Source: Bacteroidota bacterium (lineage in GTDB: Bacteria; Bacteroidota; Bacteroidia; AKYH767-A; 2013-40CM-41-45). Taken from it: a stretch of DNA of 64,000 nucleotides. Below are positions 9,482-20,400 of the stretch, in pieces. Each line of letters begins with the position of its first letter. Position 1 is the stretch's first letter. The position numbers and the translations under genes are program-made. The stretch is taken from assembly GCA_016720655.1 (NCBI GenBank), contig JADKKE010000002.1, positions 124,001-188,000 on the forward strand, written 5' to 3'. The notes below the pieces were generated by a model. The model was given only the letters and a program-made list of their open reading frames with translations. It was not told the origin of the DNA and ran no database searches.

Positions 9482-10663
9482 ATGAAAAGTTCAACTCCCA
9501 CCTTCCTTCCCGCATTAGGGCGGAACACAATAAATTTGTTTTTCATTCTATCCCTGTTCTACATTAATAATTCTTATTCAGCCGTTATCCCAAAACCCGA
9601 TAAGGTTGTGATTTGCGTCCTAGAAAATCATGGCTACCCCCAGGTGATTGGTGCCAGCTCAGCTCCGTATATAAATCAGCTTGCAAATATGGGGGCAAAC
9701 ATGGTTGAATTTTATGCACTCACACATCCGAGTCAGCCGAACTACATCATGTTGTTTTCAGGAGAAAATCAAGGTGTAACCACTGATGCAGTTCCAAGCG
9801 GAACTCCATGGTCTGTTCCTAATCTCGGAGCATCGTTAATTGATGCGGGGTATACTTTCGGAGGGTATTCTGAAGATCTACCCGGAGTGGGATCAAATGT
9901 TGCAAGTTCAGGCGCATATGCCCGTAAACACAATCCCTGGGTCAACTGGCAAGGTACCGGAACGAATCAAATTCCTTCTTCGTGCAATATGCCAATGACA
10001 ATGTTTCCAACCGACTTCAATCAACTTCCGGATTTGAGTTTTGTTGTTCCCAATCAGGACAATGATATGCATAACGGTAGTGACCCGGCGAGAATTACCG
10101 TTGCTGATGACTGGGTGAGGTATCATCTGGAAGCCTATGTGAACTGGGCGATGACCCATAACAGTTTGTTCATTCTCACTTTCGATGAAGACAATAACTT
10201 GTACTCAAACCGTATACCAACAATTTTCGTAGGGCCAATGGTTCAGCCTGGAAACTATCTGGTAAACGGCTACCACCATTATGACCATCTTAGGACACTT
10301 GAAGATATGTACGGACTTCCCTATGCAGGTGCCAGCGTGTCCGCGACAACCATTACTGAAATCTGGACAACTACCGGTATAAAGAATCCGGGAGGAAATG
10401 TAATTCGATCCATCATCTATCCGAATCCTGTAAAATCAGAATCTACAATTTTAATGAGCACAGCAGAAAACAAACAGTTTGAGAATTTAAATCTCCTTGT
10501 ATATGATATTCTCGGAAATGTGGTGCGTAAACAATTAATTCCTGATTTTACCGGTTCAATCACACTTCCATTCCGAAAAGATGAATTGTCAACCGGAATG
10601 TATTATTGGAGAATTTATGGAAAAGAACAACTCCTTAGTTCCGGAAAAGTTGTCGTTGAATAA
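9482..10663 (+). CDS. Secreted phosphoesterase (acid phosphatase-like) with T9SS sorting domain
   Basis: After a signal peptide (to about residue 33) comes a phosphoesterase-family core (PF04185-like): KVVICVLENHGYPQVIG, the THPSQPNYIMLFSG segment corresponding to the nucleophile region, and LFILTFDEDNN plus YHHYDHLRTLED supplying metal ligands. These enzymes hydrolyse phosphomonoesters or phospholipid head groups. The last ~80 residues (IIYPNPVKSESTI through GMYYWRIYG and KVVVE) are a type A T9SS sorting domain, so the enzyme is exported to the surface or medium. It could release phosphate for the Pst system at 50-55 kb, but no Pho box was seen upstream. Confidence 0.88.
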   Translation: MKSSTPTFLPALGRNTINLFFILSLFYINNSYSAVIPKPDKVVICVLENHGYPQVIGASSAPYINQLANMGANMVEFYALTHPSQPNYIMLFSGENQGVTTDAVPSGTPWSVPNLGASLIDAGYTFGGYSEDLPGVGSNVASSGAYARKHNPWVNWQGTGTNQIPSSCNMPMTMFPTDFNQLPDLSFVVPNQDNDMHNGSDPARITVADDWVRYHLEAYVNWAMTHNSLFILTFDEDNNLYSNRIPTIFVGPMVQPGNYLVNGYHHYDHLRTLEDMYGLPYAGASVSATTITEIWTTTGIKNPGGNVIRSIIYPNPVKSESTILMSTAENKQFENLNLLVYDILGNVVRKQLIPDFTGSITLPFRKDELSTGMYYWRIYGKEQLLSSGKVVVE

Positions 10664-10699
10664 ACGAATTCCGAGAGCGTAACGTATTGATTTTATACT

Positions 10700-10722
10700 A
10701 GCAGCCATTGGCTGCTTTTTTT
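10700..10722 (+). terminator. Rho-independent terminator after the phosphoesterase gene
   Basis: A 7-bp stem AGCAGCC / GGCTGCT with an ATT loop is followed by a T run. Confidence 0.9.
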
Positions 10723-10723
10723 A

Positions 10724-10754
10724 TTGCTTGGTTCAATAGAAAATAGTATGTTTG
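10724..10754 (+). promoter_or_regulatory. Bacteroidota-type promoter for the 113-residue membrane protein
   Basis: TATGTTTG at 10747-10754 matches the TAnnTTTG -7 element. TTG at 10724-10726 is a -33 element 20 bp away. A small hairpin (CCGGT, loop TTTGC, ACCGG; 10766-10780) follows in the leader. Confidence 0.6.
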
Positions 10755-10805
10755 TTATTATAGTCCCGGTTTTGCACCGGCCATCAAAGCAAGCCTGACA
10801 CATCA

Positions 10806-11147
10806 ATGAACACATTTAGCATGAAGCGATCTTTCGATTTCGCTTATCTTGGATTGATCTTTCAAATTCCTGTACTGCTATATTGGTTCATCTGGGCCGT
10901 ATGTTACGTTGCGAACGATAGCTATCCTGAACGTATATATATGTTCTATTCCTGGGTTCCCAGGGAGATGACCGGAATTGCTTCTCATTGGATCGTATTG
11001 CTCTTTTGTGCAACCGGACTTTCATTTGCAGTCACAGAAAAAATGATCCGGCACACCCGATGGTACAAAACAGTCCGGCACATCCGTGTGGCCATCATGC
11101 TTGGCTTATTGTTGATTTTTGTAAACGTTTTGGAAGTTGTCTATTAA
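10806..11147 (+). CDS. Small integral membrane protein, unknown function
   Basis: The 113-residue product has three predicted membrane segments: FAYLGLIFQIPVLLYWFIWA, HWIVLLFCATGLSFAV and VAIMLGLLLIFVNVLEVV. Basic residues between the second and third spans (RHTRWYKTVRHIR) mark a cytoplasmic loop. I do not recognise a family. The start is the ATG at 10806, with MKRSFDF five codons on as an alternative. A recognisable promoter lies upstream, and the gene converges on bshC. Confidence 0.6.
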   Translation: MNTFSMKRSFDFAYLGLIFQIPVLLYWFIWAVCYVANDSYPERIYMFYSWVPREMTGIASHWIVLLFCATGLSFAVTEKMIRHTRWYKTVRHIRVAIMLGLLLIFVNVLEVVY

Positions 11148-11174
11148 CACTACTGATGTTCTGTTAATGTTTTG

Positions 11175-12783
11175 TCATTTACCTTCCGTCGCAATTAGTA
11201 CATTGAACCGTTGATCAAAAGGATCAATTTGCAGGAGAAGCTGATCAAAAAAAGTACTGCCAAATTTTAAATAGAATGGGATAAAATTCTCAACACGTTC
11301 CTGTAATCCACCACCGGGGAATAATTTCTCCTTCAACTTTACAATCTGATTTACTTCGTTTTCGTTTTTCTTTTTCCTGGCCCGAATCACTTTTTCTTCA
11401 ATTGACTTCAAGCCATTTCTGAGTTTTTGCTTTTCAGCCTACGTTCCCTTTAAACTGGCATCTATTTTTGAAACTTCTTCGCCCAACCTGATGAATTCGG
11501 ATTCCATCGGATTGAGAAACCGGTCAACAGAAAAAGAATGAATCAGGATTGTTGTTAAGGTAAATTTTAATCCACTCATCTGCGGAATCAAAAATTTGTT
11601 CAGTACGGATTCCGAACTTTGATAATCGTTCCTGCGATTGTGCATCAATGATTAAGAAGCAGGAACGAAGCACCAATGCCGGAAAGGGAATTCCAAAATG
11701 ATCAAATGTCGATTTGTATTCCAGCCAATATGCAATTTCTGCAGGCCCTCCAATCATGGCAAGATTCGGAAGAATACTTTCCTGGTAAAGCGGGCGCAAT
11801 ACAACATTCGGACTGAAACGTTCCGGATGCGTGCTGACTTCTTCAGTCAATTCTTTCATGGACCAGGTTTTAGCCGGATTTGAAACGTGATAATTGCTAC
11901 CTTCCTGAATAAGCCTTTCTCGTGTACCGGAACCAATGTAGAATAGATTGATATTTCGTGGATGTACCTGAACATGATACTTCTCCTCCAATAATTTTGT
12001 TGTTTCGGATACAAGTTTTTCTGCAGAATGTTTTTGTAAATCATCCAGAATCACGGGTAAGAAATCAGCTTTCAAACGAGCGTCATTTGCATCCAGAATG
12101 ATCAAACCATAGGAATGAAAAAGGGTATGCACAAGTTTCCGCATTGCTTCTGAAAGGTCTGCTGAACCCTCATACGCAGAGATCATCATCGAAATGATCC
12201 CTTCTGCGCCTTCCATTGTTCCAAGTTTTTGTTTGAGAAGTTCGATTACTTCTGCAATTCCTGAACACGGAGCCTGCCCTGAAGCACCTGTCCATGTTGT
12301 TTCCCATTCCAGTTTATGTGCGAAAATTGTTGCTGAACGGATTTCTTCCATGTCATGGTCTTCAGTTGCCATCCAATAGACCGGTACGACAGATATTCCA
12401 TTCGCCTTGAGTTTTTCTGCCAGGTTTATAGTCGTCAGAATCTTGTAAATAAAGTAAAGTGGTCCGGTAAATAAATTCAATTGGTGGCCGGTAGTCACAG
12501 TGTAGGTGTCTGAACTGAGTAAAAGCTCTATGTTTTTCCGCACAGCTTCGGTTAAATCAATACCTGAATTTTGGTACTGTTCCCTCAATACAGTCACAAG
12601 CTTAGTGCGGTTAACTTTCTCTCTTTTATTCCTTGCTAATTCCTCTTTAAACCCAACCGGTGAAGGAAAAAAATTATAAAAAGATTTTAATCCCTGATCA
12701 AGGGAAAGATAATCCACAAGTAAGGAATCAAAAGCATTTGTTTGTTCAAAAGAAATCCGGACATTATCGAAAGTACTTTTCAT
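11175..12783 (-). CDS. bshC: Bacillithiol biosynthesis cysteine-adding enzyme, disrupted by a frameshift and a stop
   Basis: BshC adds cysteine to GlcN-malate, the last step of bacillithiol synthesis. The order of blocks matches: YTVTTGHQLNLFTGPLYFIY, VPVYWMATEDHDMEEI, LRPLYQESILPNLAMIGGPA, and the C-terminal KLKEKLFPGGGLQERVENF. Total length (~535 residues) is normal. The frame shifts at the A5 run 11531-11535 (one base too many), which moves the reading into SVDRFLNPMESEF. A TAG at 11439-11441 then interrupts KIDASLKGT-AEKQKLRNG in the same frame. Past it the frame is open to 11175. Either the C-terminal coiled coil has been lost and the gene is a pseudogene, or two sequence errors lie within 100 bp. 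ATG 12783 is preferred over 12792. Confidence 0.85.
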
Positions 12784-13351
12784 AGTTAACATGCTAAGCC
12801 AAATAAAATGAAGCCAAAATTGATGGATTCAACCTCCTTTGAGGAGATCCATTTGGGGTGGCAAATGTAAAAGGAATATTCCTTCGTATTCCGAATCAGT
12901 TAATTCAACAGAACAGAAATAAATCAAAAAAAGCCGGTTCAAAAGAGGGATAAACTTATCAACAGAGTGTGCAAAAACTAAGTCCTCAAATTGGACATTT
13001 CTAAAGCCTTATATTTTTACCTTGGATCAAGCCAAATTCTTTGGTATTTCAGGCTCATTTTGTTTGAAGATTCACCATCAGGACACTTATCATAATATGC
13101 CTCAAATGAATCAACATGTGAGTAAATTATGAAGTTCTATCACATTTCCTGAATTCTGATGGAAACCATATTTGTGCTTGTACTTTGGATCAAAATTGTT
13201 TACATTTGTTATTAAGAATAAAGGAACCTCTCTACCTTCTATTCTAAATCGTTCTGATTCTATTCCGGTTTAATTTACTTTTTCATTTTGACCCTTTTTT
13301 CCGGAATCTTGTCCTGGCGGTTGATTAGTATCCTACTGAAACAAAAAAGAA
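12784..13351. other. Gene-free divergent region with a promoter for the 1137-residue protein
   Basis: No ORF here resembles a protein. It holds TACCTTGGATCA (about 13018) and TACTTTGGATCA (about 13181), related to the promoter string at 17239. Confidence 0.45.
13177..13208 (+). promoter_or_regulatory. Promoter for the 1137-residue secreted protein
   Basis: TACATTTG at 13201-13208 fits the TAnnTTTG element exactly, with CTTG at 13177-13180 as the -33 element 20 bp upstream. The predicted leader is about 135 nt. Confidence 0.55.
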
Positions 13352-16300
13352 ATGAATAAAATCTACTTGAGATTCATTGTCACATTTGCATGGCTCATAG
13401 CTTTGTCACTTGTACACACACAGGCTAGTGCACAGATTAATAATTATGTATTAAGTACTGCCGGAGCACCTGCACTCGATGATATGTCAAGCGGTACATC
13501 GCTTTTAATATTTTCTGGAAACGATGACATTGCCTCGCCTGTTCAAAATATTGGCTTTCCATTTTCATTCGATGGAATTACCTATTCGCAGTTCTCAGTA
13601 AACAGCAATGGGTTGATGCGGTTGGGGAACGTCCCGGTATCGAACACAGGTAACAACCTCCTCAGTTCAGCAAGTGATTTTCCAAAAATTTGTCCGTATT
13701 GGGATGACTTAAGCACCGGAACTACTGGAATCATTCATTTCAAAATGACAGGTGTTTCACCGAATAGAAAACTAATTGTTGAATGGATCCTTACCGTTCC
13801 GAAAAACATTTCTGCCGCAGCACTTGCCAAATGCCAGGTTTGGTTGTTTGAAAGTTCAAAGGTTGTTCAATTTGTATACAGTACAGGATTTGTGACCAAT
13901 TCCTCCACCGGAGGCTATACAATTGGATTAGCGACCAGTCCGAGTGATTTCTTCTGCATTAATGCGGCATCAAGCATCAAAAGCTTAACTGAAATCAACA
14001 ACAATACTGCAGCTATTCCAGCCGGAAGAAATTTTATGTTCACCCCTCCGGTTCCTACTTTACCTCCCAATTGTGCTACAAATTTGTTCCCGGCAAATGC
14101 TGCAACCGGACTGTCTCCTGATTTTAATGCGATTTCCTGGGCGTCTGGCGGAGGAAGCCCCAGTGGTTATGATGTTTACTTTGGAGTCAATCCTGCTTCT
14201 CTTCCCCTTGTGTCTTCGAATCAGAGTGCACTAAATTATGCACCCGGAATTCTCATCTGGAATACTGATTATTATTATCAAATTGTTCCCCGGAATATAG
14301 TGGGTCCGGCATCCGGTTGTCCCATTAACCAATTTCGAACTGCCACACTTCTTGAATACAGTGTGTTAAGACAAACAGGAATTTCCTATGGGTCTATCAG
14401 CAGTACAGGAAATTCAGTTACAAGTTGGAAAAATGGCAACAATACTGATGACAACCTGAGTAATGCAGTCCCTATTGGTTTTGGGTTTGCGTATCAAGGG
14501 GTAAATTTCAGTAATATTCTGATATCTACGAATGGTTTTATTACTCTAAATACCACTACAGCTGCCACAGGAGGTGGTAGTGGTACACCATACAATTATC
14601 TGAATTCAAACATTAGTGCATCAGGGGCTGCATTATCACCTCTCATTCTTGCACCGTTTTATGAAGATCTTGTATGTCAGGGAAACCCAAATACTATTAC
14701 CGGTCTTTCCACCTGCATTCGCTATTTGACGACAGGCTCAGCCGGAAACCGCGTGCTTACAGTTGAATGGGTAGGAATGGAGACGTATCAAAATACCGGT
14801 CCTAATCTTAATTTCCAGGTTCGATTGTATGAAGGAACGAATCAGGTTGAGTTTATTTATGGTTCTATGGAAGGGTACAATGGAACAGCTCTCTACAATT
14901 ATAGCTTTTCATGCGGATTGAATGCGATGTATGTCAGTCCGGTGGTTCTTAATGGGGAATTGTTCGCCCAACAGGTATCAAATACGGAATCCTTTTCCTC
15001 CACTCCTTCCAATACTTTAAATTTTATTCCGGATTGTAATTCTGCTGTCCTTCTCACACCGGACAACCCAAATCCTATTGTTGTTGTGGCTAGTCCTCCA
15101 GTCAACGATGAGCCTCTGACTGCAACCTCAATACCTTCTTTTGTAAGTCCGTGTATTGACTTGTGCGGGACTTTCTATAGCACACTCAATGCAACAGCTT
15201 CCGGAATGCCAGCTTGCTCAGGAGGCACGGCAGATGACGATGTTTGGTTCAGTTTCACTGCAACGAATACGAATACTACAATCAAAGTAATCGGGTCCGG
15301 TGGATTTGATCCTGTTGTACAACTCTATTCTTCCGGTTTGAGTCTAATCAGTTGTACGGATGCAACGAGCACCGGTGCATTTGAAACAGTAAGCAGTAAT
15401 TCATTGGTTCCCGGATCAGGGTATCTTATCCGGATTTATCATAAGGGCTCCGGGTCGGGAACTTCCTCCGGACAATTTTCCATTTGCGTTAGTGCAACTC
15501 CCCTTCCACCTTCAAATGATGAATGTTCCAATGCTATCAATCTTTCTGTTAAAGAAAATTGTATTCCGACACAAGGATCACAAACTGTTGGTGCCACAGC
15601 TTCAACCGGAATTCCTGTTTGTATAGCCATCGGTACAAATCCGGATGATGACGTATGGTATAAATTTACCGCGTCAAACAGAAATGTAAATATTAATGTT
15701 CAAAGTGGATCAGGCTTTAATGCAGTTGTTCAACTATTCAGTGGCTCTTGTGGAAGCCTTAGCCCAATCGCTTGTCTGAACAATTCCAGCACCGGTCAAA
15801 TGGAAACAATTGCTGCGAATGGCTTAACTATCGGTGAGAATTATTACATCCGTGTCTACCATTTTTCTGCAGGTGGAGGTAGTGGCAATTTTACAATCTG
15901 TTTAACCTCACCCAAACCTGCTTGTCCAACAACTTTCATTCCCGCAAATGCAACCAGCAATATTCCATCCATCGGTACTTTCCTGAGTTGGAACCCTGTT
16001 GTTAATGCTAATGGATACAAGGTTTACCTTGACACTATTTCTCCTGCCGTAAATCTTCTTGGCACAGTCACTGACACCAGCATTTTTACAGGAAACATGC
16101 ATCTTGGCTATACTTATTACTGGCGAGTTGCTCCATTGAATGCGAGCGGTGAGAGTGCCACGTGTGCACAATTGGTTTTTGCCACTGATCCTTTTGCTTA
16201 CGCCCTCAACGTGAAAGCCTTTTTGGAAGGATTTTATATCGGCAACCAGCTGATGAATGCAAGCATCGATCCTGTAACTATGGATACCATTGCAGATACA

Positions 16301-16765
16301 CTCACTGTAAGTCTGGCATCACCTCTGGGCTCGCATGCAATTCTTTACACCACCAAAGCCCTGTTAACTACCAGTGGGCTTGCACCTGCTTATTTTCCTC
16401 AACCTGCATTGCAACAATCCTATTATATAGTCTTGAATCACAGGAACAGTATAGAAACATGGAGTTCCACACCTTTTACATTTAATGACCCCGACACGAC
16501 GTATAATTTTACTGACGCCAATACAAAATCCTTTGGGAGTAATATGGTACAGGTAGAAACAGGAGTTTACGCGATACAGTCCGGGGATGTGAACCAGGAC
16601 GATCTTGTTGAATCAGCAGACTATAGTTTAGTAGAAAACGATGCATCACAGTTCCTGTTTGGTTACTTCTCTACTGATCTTACAGGAGACGGACTGGTGG
16701 AATCGGCTGATTATTCTATTGTTGAAAATAAATCCGGTATGTTTTTATTTTCTATCACACCTTGA
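13352..16765 (+). CDS. Large secreted multidomain protein with a C-terminal dockerin-like pair
   Basis: The 1137-residue product starts with a signal peptide (to ASAQ, ~29). It has two related beta-rich domains (~30-245 and ~338-570) marked by FPFSFDG / FGFAYQG and NSNGLMRL / STNGFITL. There are two fibronectin-III-like modules (~246-335 and ~850-940) and two repeats with the DDDVWFSFTA / DDDVWYKFTA core (~580-850). The C-terminus is not a T9SS domain: it has two Ca-binding-like repeats, DVNQDDLVESADYSLVEN and DLTGDGLVESADYSIVEN, resembling a dockerin. Fold assignments are inferred from motifs. It shares the N-terminal and DDDVW modules with the next gene. It is probably a surface or matrix adhesin-like protein; no catalytic motif is visible. 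Confidence 0.75.
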   Translation: MNKIYLRFIVTFAWLIALSLVHTQASAQINNYVLSTAGAPALDDMSSGTSLLIFSGNDDIASPVQNIGFPFSFDGITYSQFSVNSNGLMRLGNVPVSNTGNNLLSSASDFPKICPYWDDLSTGTTGIIHFKMTGVSPNRKLIVEWILTVPKNISAAALAKCQVWLFESSKVVQFVYSTGFVTNSSTGGYTIGLATSPSDFFCINAASSIKSLTEINNNTAAIPAGRNFMFTPPVPTLPPNCATNLFPANAATGLSPDFNAISWASGGGSPSGYDVYFGVNPASLPLVSSNQSALNYAPGILIWNTDYYYQIVPRNIVGPASGCPINQFRTATLLEYSVLRQTGISYGSISSTGNSVTSWKNGNNTDDNLSNAVPIGFGFAYQGVNFSNILISTNGFITLNTTTAATGGGSGTPYNYLNSNISASGAALSPLILAPFYEDLVCQGNPNTITGLSTCIRYLTTGSAGNRVLTVEWVGMETYQNTGPNLNFQVRLYEGTNQVEFIYGSMEGYNGTALYNYSFSCGLNAMYVSPVVLNGELFAQQVSNTESFSSTPSNTLNFIPDCNSAVLLTPDNPNPIVVVASPPVNDEPLTATSIPSFVSPCIDLCGTFYSTLNATASGMPACSGGTADDDVWFSFTATNTNTTIKVIGSGGFDPVVQLYSSGLSLISCTDATSTGAFETVSSNSLVPGSGYLIRIYHKGSGSGTSSGQFSICVSATPLPPSNDECSNAINLSVKENCIPTQGSQTVGATASTGIPVCIAIGTNPDDDVWYKFTASNRNVNINVQSGSGFNAVVQLFSGSCGSLSPIACLNNSSTGQMETIAANGLTIGENYYIRVYHFSAGGGSGNFTICLTSPKPACPTTFIPANATSNIPSIGTFLSWNPVVNANGYKVYLDTISPAVNLLGTVTDTSIFTGNMHLGYTYYWRVAPLNASGESATCAQLVFATDPFAYALNVKAFLEGFYIGNQLMNASIDPVTMDTIADTLTVSLASPLGSHAILYTTKALLTTSGLAPAYFPQPALQQSYYIVLNHRNSIETWSSTPFTFNDPDTTYNFTDANTKSFGSNMVQVETGVYAIQSGDVNQDDLVESADYSLVENDASQFLFGYFSTDLTGDGLVESADYSIVENKSGMFLFSITP

Positions 16766-17423
16766 CCACTGATATTTGCACGAACTGTCTATTTTAAACT
16801 ATTAAATTCTGGCAACGACAAATTAGAATTTCACCACGGATTTGAGCTATTTTAACACTTAAAAAATTGGATTCATATAATAATTTTCAGTTCAGGCCAC
16901 GCATGCATTAAATTACGGAACTATTCTGTCTGAAATAGGCTTGAAATGCAAAAATTGCTGCAGTTCTTTTTACAAAACCATTCGAAAAGATTGTGGCGGG
17001 TCAATGATAAGGATTGTTAAATAGCCTGCCACAACTCAGAGAAAATGAATCCGAGTCATCAAATTGATAATTTAATTATCAACAATTTGGGGTTTTCTTA
17101 AAAAAACATAAAAGTATAAAATCTCTAAAAGGCCAGAAAAATCAAGACTCTCCGTACATTCACCATGCAAATACTGCCATTCGCCAAAGCATTAATTGAT
17201 ATTTATGAACAAAGATTGGTAAAATTAAAAACTAGTCATACCTTTGGATCATAAAATATTTGAAATTGACAATACCTGATACTTCTCTTTTTATTAATTC
17301 TAAGAAATACTTCGTATTGTCCAAGATAATTTCAATTTGGAGCCCTCCTGTCTGCACTTTCAATCGACCTATAGAATTCAATCAATAATCAATCAAATCA
17401 CAACTAAACTTAACAACTTAAAG
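16766..17423. other. Gene-free region and long leader before the giant secreted protein gene
   Basis: No ORF here is convincing. No clear terminator follows the preceding gene. Apart from the promoter at 17216-17246 I see nothing recognisable. Confidence 0.4.
17216..17246 (+). promoter_or_regulatory. Promoter for the giant secreted protein gene
   Basis: TACCTTTG at 17239-17246 is a perfect TAnnTTTG element, with TTG at 17216-17218 as the -33 element 20 bp away. It leaves a leader of about 170 nt. The string TACCTTTGGATCA is close to strings at 13018 and 13181 upstream of the previous secreted protein gene. Confidence 0.6.
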
Positions 17424-20400
17424 ATGGAACACAAAATGTACTCCACAAAATCGCTTAAACGGTCTTATCGTTGGGCGTGTTGTCTGGTTCTCTTATTGGG
17501 ACTCTGGACTACGAATTCATTTGGATCCACTGCCACTATTGGTGCTGGTACTTCAACTACAAATGGATCCTCCGCAGATCCAATAGAGCGTTATTATAAT
17601 TATGAACATTTCCAGATCCTGTATACTGCTGCTGAATTGAACACAGCAGGTATGTCAGCTGGAGCGTCCATCAGTGCAATTGGATTCTCAGTATCTGAGT
17701 CTGCTGCATCTCTTTCCAGTTTTACCATTTCAATGGGTTTAACTGGTCAAACTACATTTGGTACTTATGTAACTGCACTCACAGTTGTGAAGCCGGCATT
17801 TACATATACTCCGGTTGTACAGACTGCTGGTAACTTTGACATGATCACGCTCACCACTCCTTTTACATGGGATGGATCATCAAGCATTGTGGTAAATACG
17901 TGTACAGGTTCTAACCCGTTCACGTCTCCATATGGCGGATTGCGTTATACTACAGCTACCGGTACTGTCATCTACAATCGTGTTGATGGTGGCAGCAATT
18001 GTGCGGCTACATCGCTAGGATCGACTACTGGAAACCGTCCTAACATTCGTTTTGATTATGTTGCAGGAACTCCTTGTACAGGAACTCCGACTCCGGGTAG
18101 CATTTGCTACAAATGCTTCTTATTGCAATCCGGGTGTAGTTTCTTTGACTGCTACTGGATACACTACCGGTGTTTCCGGAATTTCATTCCAATGGGAAGA
18201 ATCAGATGATAATGGTGGTGGCGACCCTTGGGCTGATGTCGTTGGCGGAACGGGAGCAATAACAGCTTCTTATACTTCTCCTTCTTTGGTTGGTAACACA
18301 ATATACTATCGTTTGAAAGTAACGTGTTCAGGTAGTGACGCATGGACTAACGAATGTCTTGTTTCTCCTTCTGATTGCCAGTTTGATCCTGCTTATAATA
18401 CAGGTATCTCCTATTCTTCAATAGCGGGAACGGGAACAAACTACACTTTCTCGGGAACGTCTACTGATGACAATACTTCGGCTGCAGTTTCACTTTCCGG
18501 AACTACTTTCACCTATAAAGGTCAGTCTGTCTCTGGATTGAAGGCTTGTACAAACGGATGGTTGACATTCAATACAGCTTCAACGGCCACTGATTATCTG
18601 AATAACATAGGATCATCTTCAACTTCATTACGTGCAATAGTTGCTCCGTTCTGGGAAGATCTTGTTTGTCAAGGTAACCCGGGTACAACTGCCGGCTTGA
18701 ATGCTTGTATGAAGTATGAAATTGTTGGAACCCTCGGTAGTGGTTCAGCTCAGATTATCTGCGAATGGATCGGAATGGAAACATACAACAATGCAGGTCC
18801 AAATTTAAACTTCCAGGTTGTTCTCGATGAAAAATGGAAACACTATTACTTTCAATTACGGAACAATGGAAGGTTTCAATGGAAGTTCGAACTTTGGTTT
18901 TGCTTATTCAGTAGGTTTAAATGGTTGGACATTTACTTCACCAACTACATATACTGATTTAATGGCTTTGCGTGATGAGTATACAACCAATTTCGACTAT
19001 ACTCCAGCTACCAGTTCAAACAGTGGATTGAATGCTAAAACATATATCCCGCTTTGTAATTCACAGTATGTATTCAGTCCGATAGGAAGTTATGCAGGTC
19101 CTGGTGTTGCTCCTACATTTGCTCCTGGTAATGATGAAATTGGCAGTGCTACTGCACTGACTGTAAACACTGGTGGTCCTTGTACATCTTTCTGTGGTAC
19201 ATATTATGAGAGTCGTGGTGCAACTGCTTCTTCCGGTATTCCGGTATGTTCTGCAGGTAGCCCTGGTACTCCTGATGATGATGTATGGTTTTATTTCAAT
19301 GCTACTACTCCCTCTCAGACGATTACCATTCGTCCGGGTGGTGGATACGACGCAGTCGTTCAACTTCTTGACCAATTTATGAACCCACTCTATTGTGTCA
19401 ATGCAGTAGGTGCCGGTCTCTCTGAAGTGATCTCTGCAACAGGTTTGAATCCTAGTGATCCATATTTCGTGAGAGTGTATCACTCCGGTGCAGGTTCAAG
19501 CGGCTTACCAACGGTTGGTTATACAACTTCAGGTATTGCAATGTTCTCTATCTGTGTGAACGAAGTAATTCCACCACCGGCGAACGACAATATCTGCGGT
19601 GCAGTTGGTTTGACAGTTGGTGCAACTTGTACTCCTACAAGTGGTACAAGTATTACAGCTACCGCTTCTCCACAGGCAGTTTGCGGTGGAACAGCTGATG
19701 ATGATGTTTGGTATTCATTTGTTGCTCCGGTAGCGAATCCAGTTGTAACAGTACAATCAGGAACTGGTTACAATGCACACCTTCAGGTATTCAGTTCTTC
19801 TGACAATACATGTACAGGAACTTTGACATCACTTGGTTGTGTTAACAGTTCTTCAACAGGTGGTCCGGAAACCTTCACAGGATCAGGTTTAACAATCGGT
19901 AATACTTATTTCATTCGTATTTACCACACGGCTTCTGGAGCTGCTACCGGTGTATTCACTGTATGTGTAACAGCAACCGTTCCTTCTTGTGCTTCCGGTT
20001 TCAGCCCTGCAAATGGCGCGAACGCAAGCAGCACTACACAAACACTCAGCTGGTCTGCAGTAAGTGGTGCTACAGGATATGATGTTTATCTGGATCCAAA
20101 TGCTCCGGCTACAACTCTTGTATCTCCTAACCAAGCTGGTACTACTTATGTTGCTACAGTAGCAGGTGGAAATACCTACAACTGGCTTGTAATTGCTAAA
20201 AATGCAATTGGTGATGCAACCGGCTGTACTGAAATTTCATTCACTACGAACGCTCCTGCATGTATCGCAAGTCCTTCTTCACCTTCTGATGCAGGTACTT
20301 CCTGTGAAAGTGTAAGTTCAACTACTCTTAGCTGGCCATCAGCAAGTGGTGCAAGCGGTTATGATGTATATTTTGATGCCGGTGCTGGTCCTGCAATGAC

